Part shown: positions 44,990-56,136 of the stretch, piece after piece
Layout: each line of letters begins with the position of its first letter
Position numbering within the stretch: position 1 is the first letter of the stretch
Notes under the pieces: model-generated
The model's input: the letters and a program-made list of their open reading frames with translations, nothing else
The model's database searches: none
What the model was told of the DNA's origin: nothing
Assembly (NCBI GenBank): GCA_032871835.1
Contig: CM065295.1
Location: 40,670,360-40,734,359 of the forward strand
Direction: 5' to 3'
DNA from: Dipteronia dyeriana
Lineage: Eukaryota > Streptophyta > Magnoliopsida > Sapindales > Sapindaceae
DNA: 64,000 nucleotides
Translations under genes and position numbers: made by a program

Positions 44990-47370
44990 CCCCTTTCCGG
45001 GCATTCAAAACAAGTTACAGGAAGATGAGTTCAAATGTCTGCATCCTCTTGATTTCTTCCAGCTTCTCCCTCCTCAGTATGAACCTCGCTCCCCCATTTC
45101 CTTTCCGGTGGTCGCTCATCTTGGTTTGCCACCTCTGCCACCTCACCCTGAGGATGCCCTTCAATGATTCGTTGCTCAGCTGGGTCCTCCTCCACGACCT
45201 CATTGACCACCGTCATGACCTTAGAAGGTATGGCTACTTAAAGAAGGTTAACCATTGACTCTGGCATGATTCCCCCTCCTACTGGCTCCTCCCTAGAAGC
45301 CACCTTATGGGGACCTCGGGCTTCTGTAAAATCTCCTTCCGGCTCTATGAGTAGAACCCCCATCGAAGATTCTCCGAGACCTAATGTTGGGAAGACAGAA
45401 GGAGAAAAAAGAAGGTCTGAACCAGCTGGATGCTTCCCTATTTCGGCCACGTTAGAGGGATCCAGGTCATCACCTAAGGGGTGAGACATCTTTGCGACCT
45501 TGGCCATTATCTCCTCCCTATTCGAGTTAGCAATAATCGACAGATCGCTTCAGCCTTTCGTGGTCACATCGAAGCTCAACCAGTTCTGTTTCAGTTTCCG
45601 TTTCCCTATGGCTGGAAGTCATCTTCTGGACCAGGGATTGAGCCTGCGCCAGTAATCCCATGGCCCGTTAGCTGCCGGATCTCGAAGAAATGATATTTGG
45701 TGGCCCATGGTTACATTAAACTTGAAAGCCTGCAAAGCATAAGCAATCAAATCTCACAATCACAGGAAATAAAGGCAATGACTACCTCGATCAGAAGGGC
45801 AGACCCTTTGGTAACTAGAAAATCCACGGGCATGGAAGCCATCCTAGAGAGCCCGCCACCAGTGCATGAAGCAACGAACTGCTTCAAAACCTCATCTTGG
45901 CCAACCAAGTCCGACTGATGGTGGGGGAGAGAAGGGGGAATCTCAGAAGTGCCAGCCTCGGGATCCCCATGAGTCTGAACAACTCAGAACGTAATTGGAT
46001 CAGCGGAAGTAGGGGGTAATATAACTGGGGAAGCAGCAGTTGAAGCGGGAAACACTGGTGAGGGGGTAGAGATAGACGTATCAGTGGCTTAGGAATCATG
46101 CCCTCCTCAATTTAGAGCCTTTGCTGCCTAAGATGCGAGAACAACCATCTTAGACCTCATCTGGGAAGGCGATGAAGCAGGAACAAGTGAGGCAGCCACC
46201 ATAATGATTGCCCCCCTTTTCATGGTAGCCGAGAAGGCTCCCGGGGACGACCTGGAAGGAGGAGGAGGGATCCAAGCTTTCTGGGCTTCACGAGAAGCTA
46301 GAGCAACCATAAAAACTGTTAAATAAAAAGAAAAAAGAAGAGATTGAGGATGTCAGAGGCAAATCAGTTAATGAAAACAAAGCATGATAGCTCAAAATAA
46401 CTCACGAGGGGAAGCATCGGAGATCCACAGATACTTGTTGACCCTACGGGGTTGAAGGGGTCAGCAGTTGGAAACTTCAAGTTCAAGTAATTTCTAGTGA
46501 GGATAGTCTTCAGCACAGCCTCGGACTCAGTGGGCAGAGAGTCCCGATCACATGAGGGTTTGTCACTGAAAGTAGTGGGATCCGCGAGCTCATGTCCGCC
46601 GATTAATACGGAACTCCCCCAGGCCCCTCCCGCTAGTATCCACTCTTCCTTCCAATCGGTGTCTTTTCCTCAAGCACCGAGGACGATAAAGTTGAGTTTG
46701 TTTTTAGCCTTCACGTAGAACTGTCCTTGGGGAACTCGGACAAGCTCCTAATCTGAAAAAGGTAGGCCAGCTCTTCAGCCCTTCATTCCCGAGTGACATT
46801 GTCCAGCTCGCACTGTTCCCGCCACAGCATGAGGAAGCCAATTAGATGCCTCCAAAAGCGGGGAGTCAGTTGAAAGGGAGCTAGTTGAAGGGGAGCTAGT
46901 TAAAGGGCGTTAAGGGCCTACCGAAGAGTGGGGTGAAGGGAGAGCCTAACCCAGTTCTCAAAAGCCGCCAAATGAATGGGAAGCACACTCGCGGGAGGAT
47001 TATAAACATCTTAGTTGTATTTATCCCGAATGCGGTTAATCGATTGTGGGTCAACGGTAGAATCGGGAATAACCCTAGATTCTAAAGGAAGAGTTATCGT
47101 TGAAGAAAGCCCCGCCACTATAACTTGAATCTCCCCAGTGGCGTCGACCCTATCTCCAGCATCGGAATCCTCATCAACTAAGTTTAGAGAGTTGTAGGGT
47201 TGGTTCGAGAAGCCAGAACCGATTGAGACGTTCCTACCAGAACGATGGCGTTGGCAGGCCGGAGAGGAGTCCTCGTCCCTTAAAATACCTTACACCCATT
47301 TCTGAGGAACCAGGTTAGATCCTCCAGTGCCCTCAACCAAGGCTTCAATGCTATCAGAGGAGTTTGACAT
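44990..47370 (-). pseudogene. G3 antisense gene (gypsy-type transposon-like protein), spliced
   Basis: Minus strand, ATG at 47370 (MSNSSDSIEALVEG). Exon 1 carries the family landmark LAAFENWVRLSLHPTLR near 46930. Intron 1 is 46405-46316 (GTGAGT to AACAG, 90 bp); exon 2 opens FFMVALASREAQKAW and holds MASMPVDFLVTKGSALLIE near 45830. Intron 2 is 45785-45730 (GTAGTC to TGCAG, 56 bp); exon 3 starts AFKFNVTMGHQ. Compared with G4 and G5 most of the coiled-coil segment is deleted. The C-terminus is acidic (VVNEVVEEDPAEQRIIEG) and ends in NQEDADI stop near 45029. Stops occur in all exons. Intron phases and places match the other copies. Confidence 0.7.
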
Positions 47371-47405
47371 TGTTGGATGAAAAGATCATGAAGCACGCCT
47401 TTAGG
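47371..47405. other. Junction between G3 and G4 (tail to tail)
   Basis: Immediately after the start codon of the G3 antisense gene (minus strand) a short unmatched stretch, tgttggatgaaaagatcatg and a few more bases, leads into the second exon of the G4 antisense gene on the + strand. Neither 3' LTR is present. No target duplication or filler origin is evident. Confidence 0.7.
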
Positions 47406-48735
47406 AGGGATCTCTGCTTCTCATACTGCTAATACAACTATTTCTGCTCCTTATTTAGTTTCCCCCTCTACTACTGTTACTACTTCTACCGACCATGCGG
47501 TTAACTTACCTGATGTTTCTGCCCCTCCATCTATGTTCCTAACTTCTCGAGCTTTGGAAGACCTCAAGGCTGGTGTTGAGGAGGTTCTTCCCGTTTGCCC
47601 TCAATATCAACCGAGTTTTGCTATACGTGACGAGGTCTTAGGACAGTTTATTGCATCCTGCCCAGGTGGTAGCCTTTCCCTGATGGCTTCAGTGCCTATG
47701 GATTTCCTTATCACCAAGGGGTTCGCTCTTTTGGTCGAGGTAACCATCTTCTTTCGTATTTTCTTGTCTCAACTAGCATGATCATTTTCTAACATGGAAT
47801 TTTCAATCTGTAGGCTTTCAAATTTAACGTGGCCACCAGTTATCAGGTGTCCTCTCTTCACGACCATACGGCAAAAGTCGAGGCCAAACCTAATAGAGCC
47901 ATTGGGCTACTTGCACGAGCTCAAGCTCTAGTGCAGGAGATGACATCTAGCCAAAGGGGAATGAAGACAGGGCTGGTCGAGTTTCACTGCGACTATGAGA
48001 GGCGAAAGCGTTCATTTGATCAAGAAACCCTTCAATCTGAACATCGTGCTACGCATATGGACTCTTTGAAAGCTAAGGACAAGATGCTAGACATTGAGAA
48101 CCAAAGCCTACATGCTCATGTGTCCAAGCTGCAAGCCGAGGTGGATGCTTCTTTCAATTATGGGTATTTTTTTTCCTCCTACCAGGTCGCTGAGGCCCTC
48201 CCTCTTCCCTTTGACCTGTCAGTTATTGCTAAATGGGACAAAGAAGAGCTTATGACCAAGGTCGTGAAGATGTCTCGTTCTGCTGGCGATTGAGCGGAAC
48301 TTTCAGATGTGGTTAGAACTAGGAAACAATCGATCGTGGCAAATCTTCCACTTCCTCATTCAGTCCTCCCAGTCTCAGGTCCCAGGGAATCTTCAAGTAG
48401 GGTTCAACTTACGTAACCCGAGAGGGGTCAACCAAAAGCCCGAGAGGGAGCCAGAGACTGCCTTGAAAAGCTTTCTAGAGTCAGAGGTTAAACAGAGCAG
48501 AACGGAGGCAGCGGCTACCCTTCTGGATGTGGCCTTTCTCTATGAGGTTATGGTTGTGGTCTTAGATAAGGACCAAGCTGAGCAGCAAGCAATTGAGGAA
48601 CCTTCGGAGAACGAGTAGCATGAGAGGGTTTCTAAGATGAGCAACCACAAGTAGGAGAAGCAATGGGTGAATATCAGTAAGGAGGAGGAGGAGGAAGAGG
48701 AGGAGAAGGAACGGAAGGGAACCAGGAGGATGTAG
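47400..48735 (+). pseudogene. G4 antisense gene, 3' exons
   Basis: Starts inside exon 2 (LEDLKAGVEEVLPVCPQ, then LGQFIASCPGGSLSLMASVPMD, written as two landmarks). The intron at 47740-47813 (GTAACC to TGTAG, 74 bp) matches G6 and G3 in place. Exon 3 reads AFKFNVATSYQVSSLHDHT and a long helical, probably coiled-coil part (EFHCDYERRKRSFDQETLQS; KLQAEVDASFNYG) to a stop at 48291. A worn Glu-rich tail runs on to about 48735. Exon 1 is missing because of the G3/G4 junction. Coiled coils suggest self-association; the function is unknown. Confidence 0.7.
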
Positions 48736-49300
48736 GATCTTGATACAATTTACTCATGACCTGTTTTGATCACCCAAAAAGGGGAGTGGGCACCCCGCTT
48801 TACTCATGACCAATTTTATCAATTATTTCTCTATTTTTTTGTGTACCCCGGAACCAGGGGTTAGGCTCCCTGTTTGATGAATGTAGCATTTGCGAGGGGA
48901 AGGCTCTCTTACTGTTAATGAAAATTGGTTTTCATTTCTTTTACTATGATTAAACTAGATAGTGAACTTCAAACTTGGCGAATTCCTTGTTTAATTTCTG
49001 ACCTCGACCTGGATGCGATCTTTATCTCAATCCTGACTTAATTAAATTTGGTAAAGAAAAACTCTGATTCTGTTATGTGCAAGCATACTAGTCGGTTAGA
49101 ATCTAGCTCCAATTCTCAACACTTGGTAGGAATTCATGTTTTCGGAAGGAGTCCCCTTGTATTGTGTCTCGCATCGTTGATGATTCCTTGAACTAGCTTT
49201 AATCTAAATACCTTTTCTCTAACATTCGGGAAGGTATCTTGTTAAGGCTAGCTCAATCCAAACAGGTGATCCTGTATTTACGTCTGGATCTTTCTCAAGG
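48736..49300. other. G4 untranslated region between antisense gene and minisatellite
   Basis: Noncoding. It carries the segment ggaaccaggggttaggctcc (48848 onward), which recurs at 60508 in G5 and, reversed, near 44930 in G3, so it is a family feature downstream of the antisense stop codon. It may hold the poly(A) region of that gene. Nothing else recognised. Confidence 0.5.
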
Positions 49301-49304
49301 GTGG

Positions 49305-49650
49305 TAATCTGATCAAGCACCAGGAATACTGTCTAGTTATCCTGGTCTCGGGATCTGGATGATAACTATACTCTCACACTTAGACCCTTCTTGAGGGTGG
49401 TAGCCCAACCAAGGCATCAGGAAGGCTATCTAGCTATTCTGGTCTCGAGATATGGATGGTAACTATGCTCTTACACTCAGACCCTTCTTGGGGGTGGTAG
49501 CTGGACCAAGGCATCAGGAAGACTAACTAACTATCCTAGTCTCGAGATCTTGATGACAACTATGCTCTTACACTCAGACCCTTCTTTGGTACCCGACCAA
49601 GGCATCAGGGATAGTGAGGGGGCTTCCCCGAATGATCATTGGTCTCGAGG
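49305..49650 (-). repeat. G4 3' minisatellite, about 97-bp unit
   Basis: ggtctcg starts units at 49344 and 49441 and agtctcg at 49538, exactly 97 bp apart, with a last ggtctcg at 49643. Units contain actcagacccttcttg, gtggtag and accaaggcatcaggaa. Same array type as in G3, on the opposite strand. Confidence 0.93.
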
Positions 49651-49799
49651 CGGTTATGGAAAATTTTCTCATGGAGAACATAATCGGATATGGAGAAATT
49701 AAAAGCTTATGGAGAATATAATCTGAGATGGAGAAATTGTTAGCAGATTTTACAGATGACAAAAATGGAGCACATGGTAGTGGAGAACTATATTGAAAC

Positions 49800-51060
49800 C
49801 TAAATGGAGGTAGCCTACTCAAGAGTCCCTGACCTAGGGATAAAACTTCCTCGAAATGCTCAGTATTCTAGGTGTGGTCGATGGATCGACCATCCATGTC
49901 TTCTAGCTTGTATGCCCCATTGCGGACCACTACCTTTACCAAATATGGCCCTTTTTGGTTGGGTCCTTGGACTCCATCTGATCTATTCCGGGTGTTTAGG
50001 GTCACTTTCCTGAGAACCAAATCCCTCTCCTTGAAGTTCTTGGCTTTAACCTTTCTGTTGTAATACCTAGCGATCTTGCTCTGGTAAACCGCCACCTTCT
50101 CAAAAACCCTTTCTTGTTTCTCTTCTAGGAGGTTTAGACTCGTTCGGGGCTTGACCATGTTGCTTTCTGGTTTAAATGTTGTACCCTGAACGAGGTTAGT
50201 TTGTGCTCAGTGAGGTGGACTACTTCGATTCTGAAGACCAGAGAGTAGGGTTTTTCTCCAGTAGTCGTTCTCTTTGTGGTCCGATATGCCTAGAGAATCT
50301 CGATGAGCTCTTCGACCCACTTACCTTTCTTATACTGTAATTTCTTCCTCAATAGCTTCTTGGTAGTCTTGTTGGTGGACTCGACCAACCAATTAGTCTG
50401 GGGGTGGGCTACTGAAGCGGACCTATGGTCGATTCCCAAACCTTCACAGAAGTCTTTGAATTAGGAATTGTCAAGCTATTTGCTTAGGTCGACTACAACG
50501 ATGAGTGGAGTCTTGAACCTGCAAACCACGTTGGTTTTGATGAACCTTGTCGTATTCCCTTCAAATATTTGGGAGAGAGGTCCTGCATTGACCAAATTAG
50601 TTGATTGGCACGATAGCGTGCTTAGCTTGCCCATGAGCTGGTATGAAACGGTCTGATCAGGTCGACCCCCCACATGGCAAAAGGGTAGGGTGAATTGAAA
50701 GATGACAGCCGCTCTGGTGTTTGGTGACTCAAGTTCGAGGTCCTCTGACACAGATCATAGGAATGTATAAAACTCTTCGCGTCTTAATGAATAGTTGGCC
50801 AGTAATACCCCATACGGAGCAATTGATATGCTAAAGTCTCCCCACCAAATGTGATCTCAGCAGTCCCCATAATGGACCTCACTTAATGCCCAACTGGCAT
50901 CGTATGAATGAAGACAGCAAAGTAGAGGAAGAGACTTACCCCTCCGATAGAGGTATCCATCTTTCACGCATTACTGAACTGAAAATCTTTTGACTTTTCG
51001 GGATTGGTCGGGGTTCTCAGGAAGCTTTCCTTGCTAGAGGTAGGCAGCTATCGGGTCCAT
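49800..51060 (-). pseudogene. G4 integrase
   Basis: Minus strand. The catalytic region is spread over frames: SQIFEGNTTRFIK and VVVDLSK (second Asp retained) in 50751-50476, then SVAHPQTN and LVESTNKT with the Glu near 50370, and AYRTTKRTTTGEKPYSL. The C-terminal frame 50158-49868 is open and parallels G3 (RKVKAKNFKERDLVLRKVTL, then GPYLVKVVVRNGAYKLEDMD). The H2C2 finger (about 50900-50770) is worn. Confidence 0.82.
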
Positions 51061-51149
51061 CCAACAGAGCAACCGATCTACAAGGCAGATCTCTTTACCT
51101 ATAGTTATGCTAGATTAAGAGATCACCTGGAGGGGTATTCCTTTAGGTA

Positions 51150-51580
51150 GAGCTTGTCCGACATTCTCAGCTATCTTGGACAAGACATCCGTCCGGTGGT
51201 TTTACGGTCGAGGCACCTACTCAATCTGGAACCCCCTGAACTTTTCCTTTAGTTGTTGGACCAACTTGTTGTTGGACCAACTTCAGATGGACGGCCATGT
51301 TGTCGTCCTTAGCTTGGTAGAGTCCCGTAACCTGATTGATGATGAGCAACGAGTCACTATTGACATATAAATAATCGGCAACAGGCTCGATGGTAACCTT
51401 CAGACCGGTTACGAGAGCTTCATACTCCACCTCATTATTGGTTGCTTTAAAATCAAACCTAAAACATTGGCAGCATTTCATCTTTTCAGGGTTGATTAGG
51501 ACTATACCAACTCCTCCCACTTCCTTTCCAGACGCTCCATCAGTTAAAAGAGTTCAGGCTTTACAGTATTCAAGCCAGTT
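51150..51580 (-). pseudogene. G4 second (archaeal-like) RNase H
   Basis: Minus strand, with all three catalytic-site motifs present: LLTDGASGKEVGGVGIVLI (about 51548-51492), FKATNNEVEYEALVTGLK and VNSDSLLIINQVTGLYQAKD. An open frame of 99 codons covers 51520-51221; a small repeat (two copies of ttgttggaccaactt near 51255-51285) disturbs its end. It is the best-preserved copy of this domain among the G3-G6 family. Confidence 0.85.
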
Positions 51581-51649
51581 GTTGTTTTCCAAAAACTTGT
51601 CGGGAGTCGAACTTAAAGCTGCCATGATCCCTTCAACCAAAAAGGTTGA

Positions 51650-52160
51650 AAACTCGGCTACGAAGTCTGCCAGAGCCTGAGCCTTGATTGTTGTTCAAGA
51701 TTTGTACTTCAAGTCAACCTGAGTGAGCTCCAAATCCTATAAGACTATACTTCCGGATACGTCTGGCCTCTGTAAAAATTGGCGGAGGGGTTGATCAGTC
51801 ACTATCGCCACTGTATAGGCTTTAAATTAAAGGTGAAGCTTCCTGGTCGAAGTAACCAGGGCGATGGTGAGTTTCTCAAAGAGGAGGTAGATCTTCTGGG
51901 GCTTGGATAGTAAATAGGTCACTGGACCCCATCCGTACACTCCTTGATCAAAGCTCCGCTTACTACCGTTTCTGACACTGCCAGACATATCTGTAACTCT
52001 TCTCCTGGAATTGGCTTAACTAGCAGCGATGGACTGGCGAGGTACTCTTTTAATTCTTAGAAAGTTCGCTTACTATCTTGGTCCCATTTCATGTTCTTCC
52101 CTTGCTTGATGGTTTTGAAGAAGAGAAGACATTAATTTTTGGAACACTAGATAAACCTGT
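51650..52160 (-). pseudogene. G4 RNase H
   Basis: Minus strand: LKEYLASPSLLVKPIPGEEL near 52050-51990, QKLTIALVTSTRKLHL and SDQPLRQFLQRPDVSGS around 51860-51740. Several stops. It corresponds block by block to 41918-42260 in G3. Confidence 0.75.
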
Positions 52161-52199
52161 TGAGCGCTGTTATACGTCTTGTCAACACCTGGACCTGTT

Positions 52200-53000
52200 T
52201 AAGAGTGGTAGGATAATCTCGATTCAGGATAGCTTGGATCTTTTAGGGTTTGCCTCAATTCCCTTCATTCACCATGAAACTCAAGAACTTCCCCGTGGTT
52301 ACCCCGAAAGCACAGTGGCGGGATATAACCGTATTTGGTTCTCCCTCACTTCCCGGGATATGGTAATCATATCATCTACGTATACTTCAAGTATATTCTC
52401 TATCTCTGGCTTGAACAACCGGTTAACTAATAGCTGGTAGGTAGCGCCCACGTTCTTAAGGCAGAAGGGCATCACTTTATAGCAATACATACCTTGCCCC
52501 CATGATAAAGCTGGTCTTGTCTTGATCAGTGGGGTGCATCATAATCGAGTTGTAACCTGAAAACGTGTCCATGAGATTGACATGGAATCTACCAGTTGGT
52601 CAATTTTTGGTAGAGGAAAACTATCTTTTGAACATGCCCGATTGAAGTCGATGTAATCGATGCACATAAGCCACTTCCTATTCGCTTTCGTGACCATAAC
52701 CATGTTGGCAATCCATTAAGGGTAGCGGGCTTCTCTGATGAAGCCTGCTCCAGTCAACTTATATACTTTCTCTTGAACTGCAGCGTTCCTTTCAGGGTTA
52801 AAGTGACACTTTTTCTACTTGACGGGATTGAAGGTTGGATCCACTACTAATCGGTGAGCAGTCAATGATATTGGGATCCCAGGTATATCATCATGGCTCC
52901 AAGCAAAGATGTCATTGAATTCTTAAATGAGCCCGATCAAACCGTCCGTCACTCTTGGTTCGAGGGTTGCTTCGACCTTAACAACCTTGGAGGGTTCGTC
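52200..53000 (-). pseudogene. pol: G4 reverse transcriptase with N-terminal linker
   Basis: Minus strand. The linker (about 53000-52860) ends in the [13 protein letters not shown] motif. The domain has AGFIREARYP near 52745-52716, CIDYIDFNRAC near 52660, MPFCLKNVGATY and the intact active site YVDDMIT in the frame 52490-52299. Frame changes lie near 52600 and 52320, where part of the region after the active site is deleted (SREVRENQIRLYP). Confidence 0.83.
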
Positions 53001-53439
53001 ACTTCTGATAGGTATCTCCTCTAGTTTTTCCACTGGGTGCGTGCTTTCCTATCCTCTGCTTGGTTCTTCCTCATCTTGTGCCATAGGGTCATCCTCTGGA
53101 AGATCGGCGGGCTCCGTGTCTTCCAGGGTCATCCCGGGTGTTTCCATATCCTGGATCATTGCAACTTATGCAAACTGCTTTGCCAAAGTCGTCGAATTGG
53201 CAGACACTGCATAGCATTACTTGGCAGCTTGCTAGCCTCACATACCTCTCCCACATTATTCCCCACTGGAAATTTTAAGACACTATAGTAGATAGGCAGG
53301 ACTCCTTTCAAGGAGGATAGGAATGGTCTACCTAGTATCGCGTTGTAAGCCAACGGGGTGTTGACCACAACAAAGTCTGTCATAATGTTTAGTTTGAGGG
53401 GTACGGTTCCAATAATCACTAGGAGGATCGTTGATCCAC

Positions 53440-53610
53440 TGGTATGATCGAATCCCTAGTGAATCCATACAGCGGGGTTGTACAGCAATTGTAACACCAC
53501 TGTTTCAAATTCAGTTTCTCCATGGTGTCTTTGAAGAAGTTGTCTACACTACTGCCTGTATCAATGAGCACGCGATGAATCACGTAGTTGGCAATCTATA
53601 CCGTGATCAC
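53440..53610 (-). pseudogene. G4 aspartic protease
   Basis: Minus strand: PHNDPMVITV, a stop, then IANYVIHRVLIDTGSSVDNFF. The active site DTGSS (about 53562-53548) is intact here, unlike in G1, G2 and G3, but the frame has a stop just upstream. Confidence 0.8.
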
Positions 53611-55048
53611 CATGGGATCATTATGAGGTTGCACAGTGTTGTAAACTTCTGCCTTGGTGCAAATAATCTGCACTGACTGGGATGGGCCAGTCGGGCTTTT
53701 TTCGACGTTGAAGATATCTTAGCCTTCATCGACACGGGAAATCTTCCTTGTAAGGTTTTCCTGGAATTATTAGAGGTGCCAACTAGGGTGGGCACCCCAC
53801 TGATGGTGTGTTTTACCTGGATTTGCTGCATCAAATCCTTATGTTCCCCCTTTCTCTTCTCAGCATGGTCACGGATCTCTGCTTGAACCTCTCTTCCAAT
53901 CTGGATGTTGTCTCTAACCTGCTGCAAGAATTCTATCAAACATCCTCCCCTTACCAAAGCCTCAATCTGGTTATGCATGCCATAGCACTCTGAAGTGTTG
54001 TGCTCTACTTCTTCATGAAAGTCGCAGTACTTGTACCTTTTCCTTTTGTCCAACAGGGCTTTCATGGGTGTAGGCTTCTGGAGTAGCCCTTTGGCCAGAA
54101 TAGCAAGGTAGATTGTTTCTCGGGACACATTTAAAGGGATGTAATGATCATACCCTATTTCATCTTGTGTTACTGGGGTTACAGTCGTTAGAGGAGGCAA
54201 AGCTCGCAGAGGGGTTCGTCTCCCTGGATACCTTTCTTACCGAGGTTGGGAAGTGGGTGAACGATATGTCGACCTGTTAGGAGGCTCAGGTCTGGAAACT
54301 TTCTTCTTCTAGCGCTTCGCCATTCTTATGTCATCATGTTCCATTTTGACCTTGAGTTGTTCGTCAATCTTGACTTGCTTAAGAGCCCGATTATAGGCAT
54401 CTTGGTAAGTCTCTGGAGGTCGCTTGGCAAAGGATCGAAAAAGCTTGCTCGCCCACAAGTTCCACCAGAAGCTGGTGACCCATCTAAATGAATTCCTTGT
54501 GAAAACGTTCCACCTATGATCGGAGTGCTTCACTTAGCTCCTGGACCATATATTGAAAGGGTATGGGATCCTTTGGATGCAGTTTGTAAATAAATCCCCC
54601 ATACCTGCGGGGTAACCTTCTAAACTAAGTCTTTGCATAATCAGTCAAGGTGGTAGGGAACATTCTGCACATTCTGGTCCTTCATTTGCTAGACGAAGCG
54701 CTCTAGGTGGCTCAAGAGGTCCTCTGTGCCGGAGAACTTATCTGCCGGCATTTTGAATTTCGACGGGAGCTTAACGTCCCGGATCCTCCTGCATTCATTT
54801 CGTTCAAGGGATCCTTCTTGGCCTCCTTGCTTTTATCCTTCTTCATCTGCTGAATTTATATCTATACTTTTGCCAGCTGATACCTCAAGCGCCTGTTCCC
54901 ATGCTTCTTTAAGTTGACCTCAGACCCCTCGTTGTTGAATCCCTCCGATGAACTGGAGACCTCGACCTGGTCTTATTTATGAATGGGATCTATCTGGGGG
55001 CTTTGCTAGCTAACTTCTTCTCTGGCCTGGATTTTCCCTCATTGAGGC
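53610..55048 (-). pseudogene. gag: G4 gag
   Basis: Minus strand. It starts by homology with G3 at about 55040 (CTCAATGAGGG), right next to the hAT MITE. The core at about 54770-54330 is worn (KFKMPADKFSGTEDLLSHLE; QKDPIPFQYM-like residues). The 3' part is a clean 197-codon frame, 54200-53607: YDHYIPLNVSRETIYLAILA, then the zinc knuckle YCDFHEEVEHNTSEC and QQVRDNIQIGREVQAEIRDH. It lines up along its length with G3. Confidence 0.85.
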
Positions 55049-56128
55049 TAGGGATGGCAATGACCGGGTTCGTGTAGGGTCCTACTAGATCCAGACCCAG
55101 ACCCAGACCCGAATATTTTTCATAGGTTCGGGGTTCGGGGTTCGGGCCTAGACCCGTGGGTCCGCTCGGGTTCGGGTCTTGACCCGTAGACCCACAATCG
55201 ATCAAATAATGGTGTTCATTTTTTTACTGATCAGTTCATCTCCTTATTAGTTTTCAAACTTTTCATAGGTTCTGACAAAAAAATTGGAAAAAAAAAGAAG
55301 CGTCAATATACACAAGCAAAAAAAATCTTAATCTCATTCATTTTTTTTCTCTACAATACGGTACCAGATCTAAAAAAACAAAACACTACAAAAAAACACC
55401 TTCAAGATCTCCACCCAACTTGAATCTGAACTCATTTCAATTGAAAAAATATATATATATATGTATATATACAAATGTGTTCAAGAATCCAGATTTTAAG
55501 CAACCACCAAACCATCAATATATTAAAGTCGATGTCACTAATTCTCTTCAAACCACCAAACCTTCAAATCTCACCAAAAGTAAAATTAAAAGAAATAAAC
55601 ACTCTTTAATCATCTTCTTCAACATCGTTTTTAGTCTCTTTAAGCCATAGCATCATCCTCTTCACTCTTTTAAAGCCAACGTCGTCATCTCTGGTGCAAA
55701 TCATCCAAATTCCAAACAAAAGATTTGAATTGAGATGGGTTTAAAGAGAATAGAGAAGCGTGAGAGAGAGTTTTTTTACTTTTATGCCTAATTTTGACAA
55801 TAAACGTGAGAAATGAGAAGCCTTGCCGGTGAGAGGAGGCGTGAGAAGAAAGAAGATTGAGAGTTGGCAATTTAGATTTAGGGATTTCAGAGGACATTAT
55901 ATTATATATATATACCATGTCATCTATTCGGGTACACGGGTCCAGGGTCTGGGTCCGGGTCCTGGTCCAGATTTTTAAACTAGACCCGAACACAGACCCG
56001 AACTCGATATGGGTCTTTTATATTAGACCTAGGCCCGACCCGTAATATATATATAAGGACCCAGACCCGACCCATACGGGTCAGGTTCAGGTCGAAACCT
56101 GCGGGTCCGGGTCCAATTGTCATCTATA
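55049..56128. mobile_element. hAT-type MITE with GGGTC arms, nested in G4
   Basis: 1080 bp. The left end TAGGGATGGCAATGACC and the reverse complement of the right end, TATAGATGACAATTGGACC, form the inverted repeat. The flanks attgaggc (55041-55048) and atagaggt (56129-56136) are an 8-bp duplication with two mismatches. Both arms are packed with gacccg and gggtccgggt motifs in both directions; the centre is A+T-rich. There is no transposase. Small frames inside (for example 55205-54990, across the edge) are not genes. Confidence 0.9.
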
Positions 56129-56136
56129 ATAGAGGT

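Larger units (their letters stand above)
36991..47400 (+). mobile_element. G3: Ty3/gypsy (Tat-type) retrotransposon, 3' end missing
   Basis: 5' LTR (36991-38170), primer site, gag, protease, reverse transcriptase, RNase H, second RNase H, integrase and a minisatellite on the + strand, then an antisense gene on the minus strand (47370 down to about 45030). The 3' LTR and the promoter of the antisense gene are missing: at about 47371-47405 the sequence passes into G4 in the opposite orientation. LTR, gag and integrase match G4 closely, so both belong to one family. Several stops and frameshifts are present. Confidence 0.9.

Noticed and set aside
45025..45258. Plus-strand frames opposite the G3 antisense gene tail
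   Set aside because: Shadows of the acidic C-terminal exon on the minus strand.
55420..55993. Small frames inside the GGGTC-arm MITE
   Set aside because: A+T-rich centre with simple repeats; no transposase motif and no conservation to be seen.
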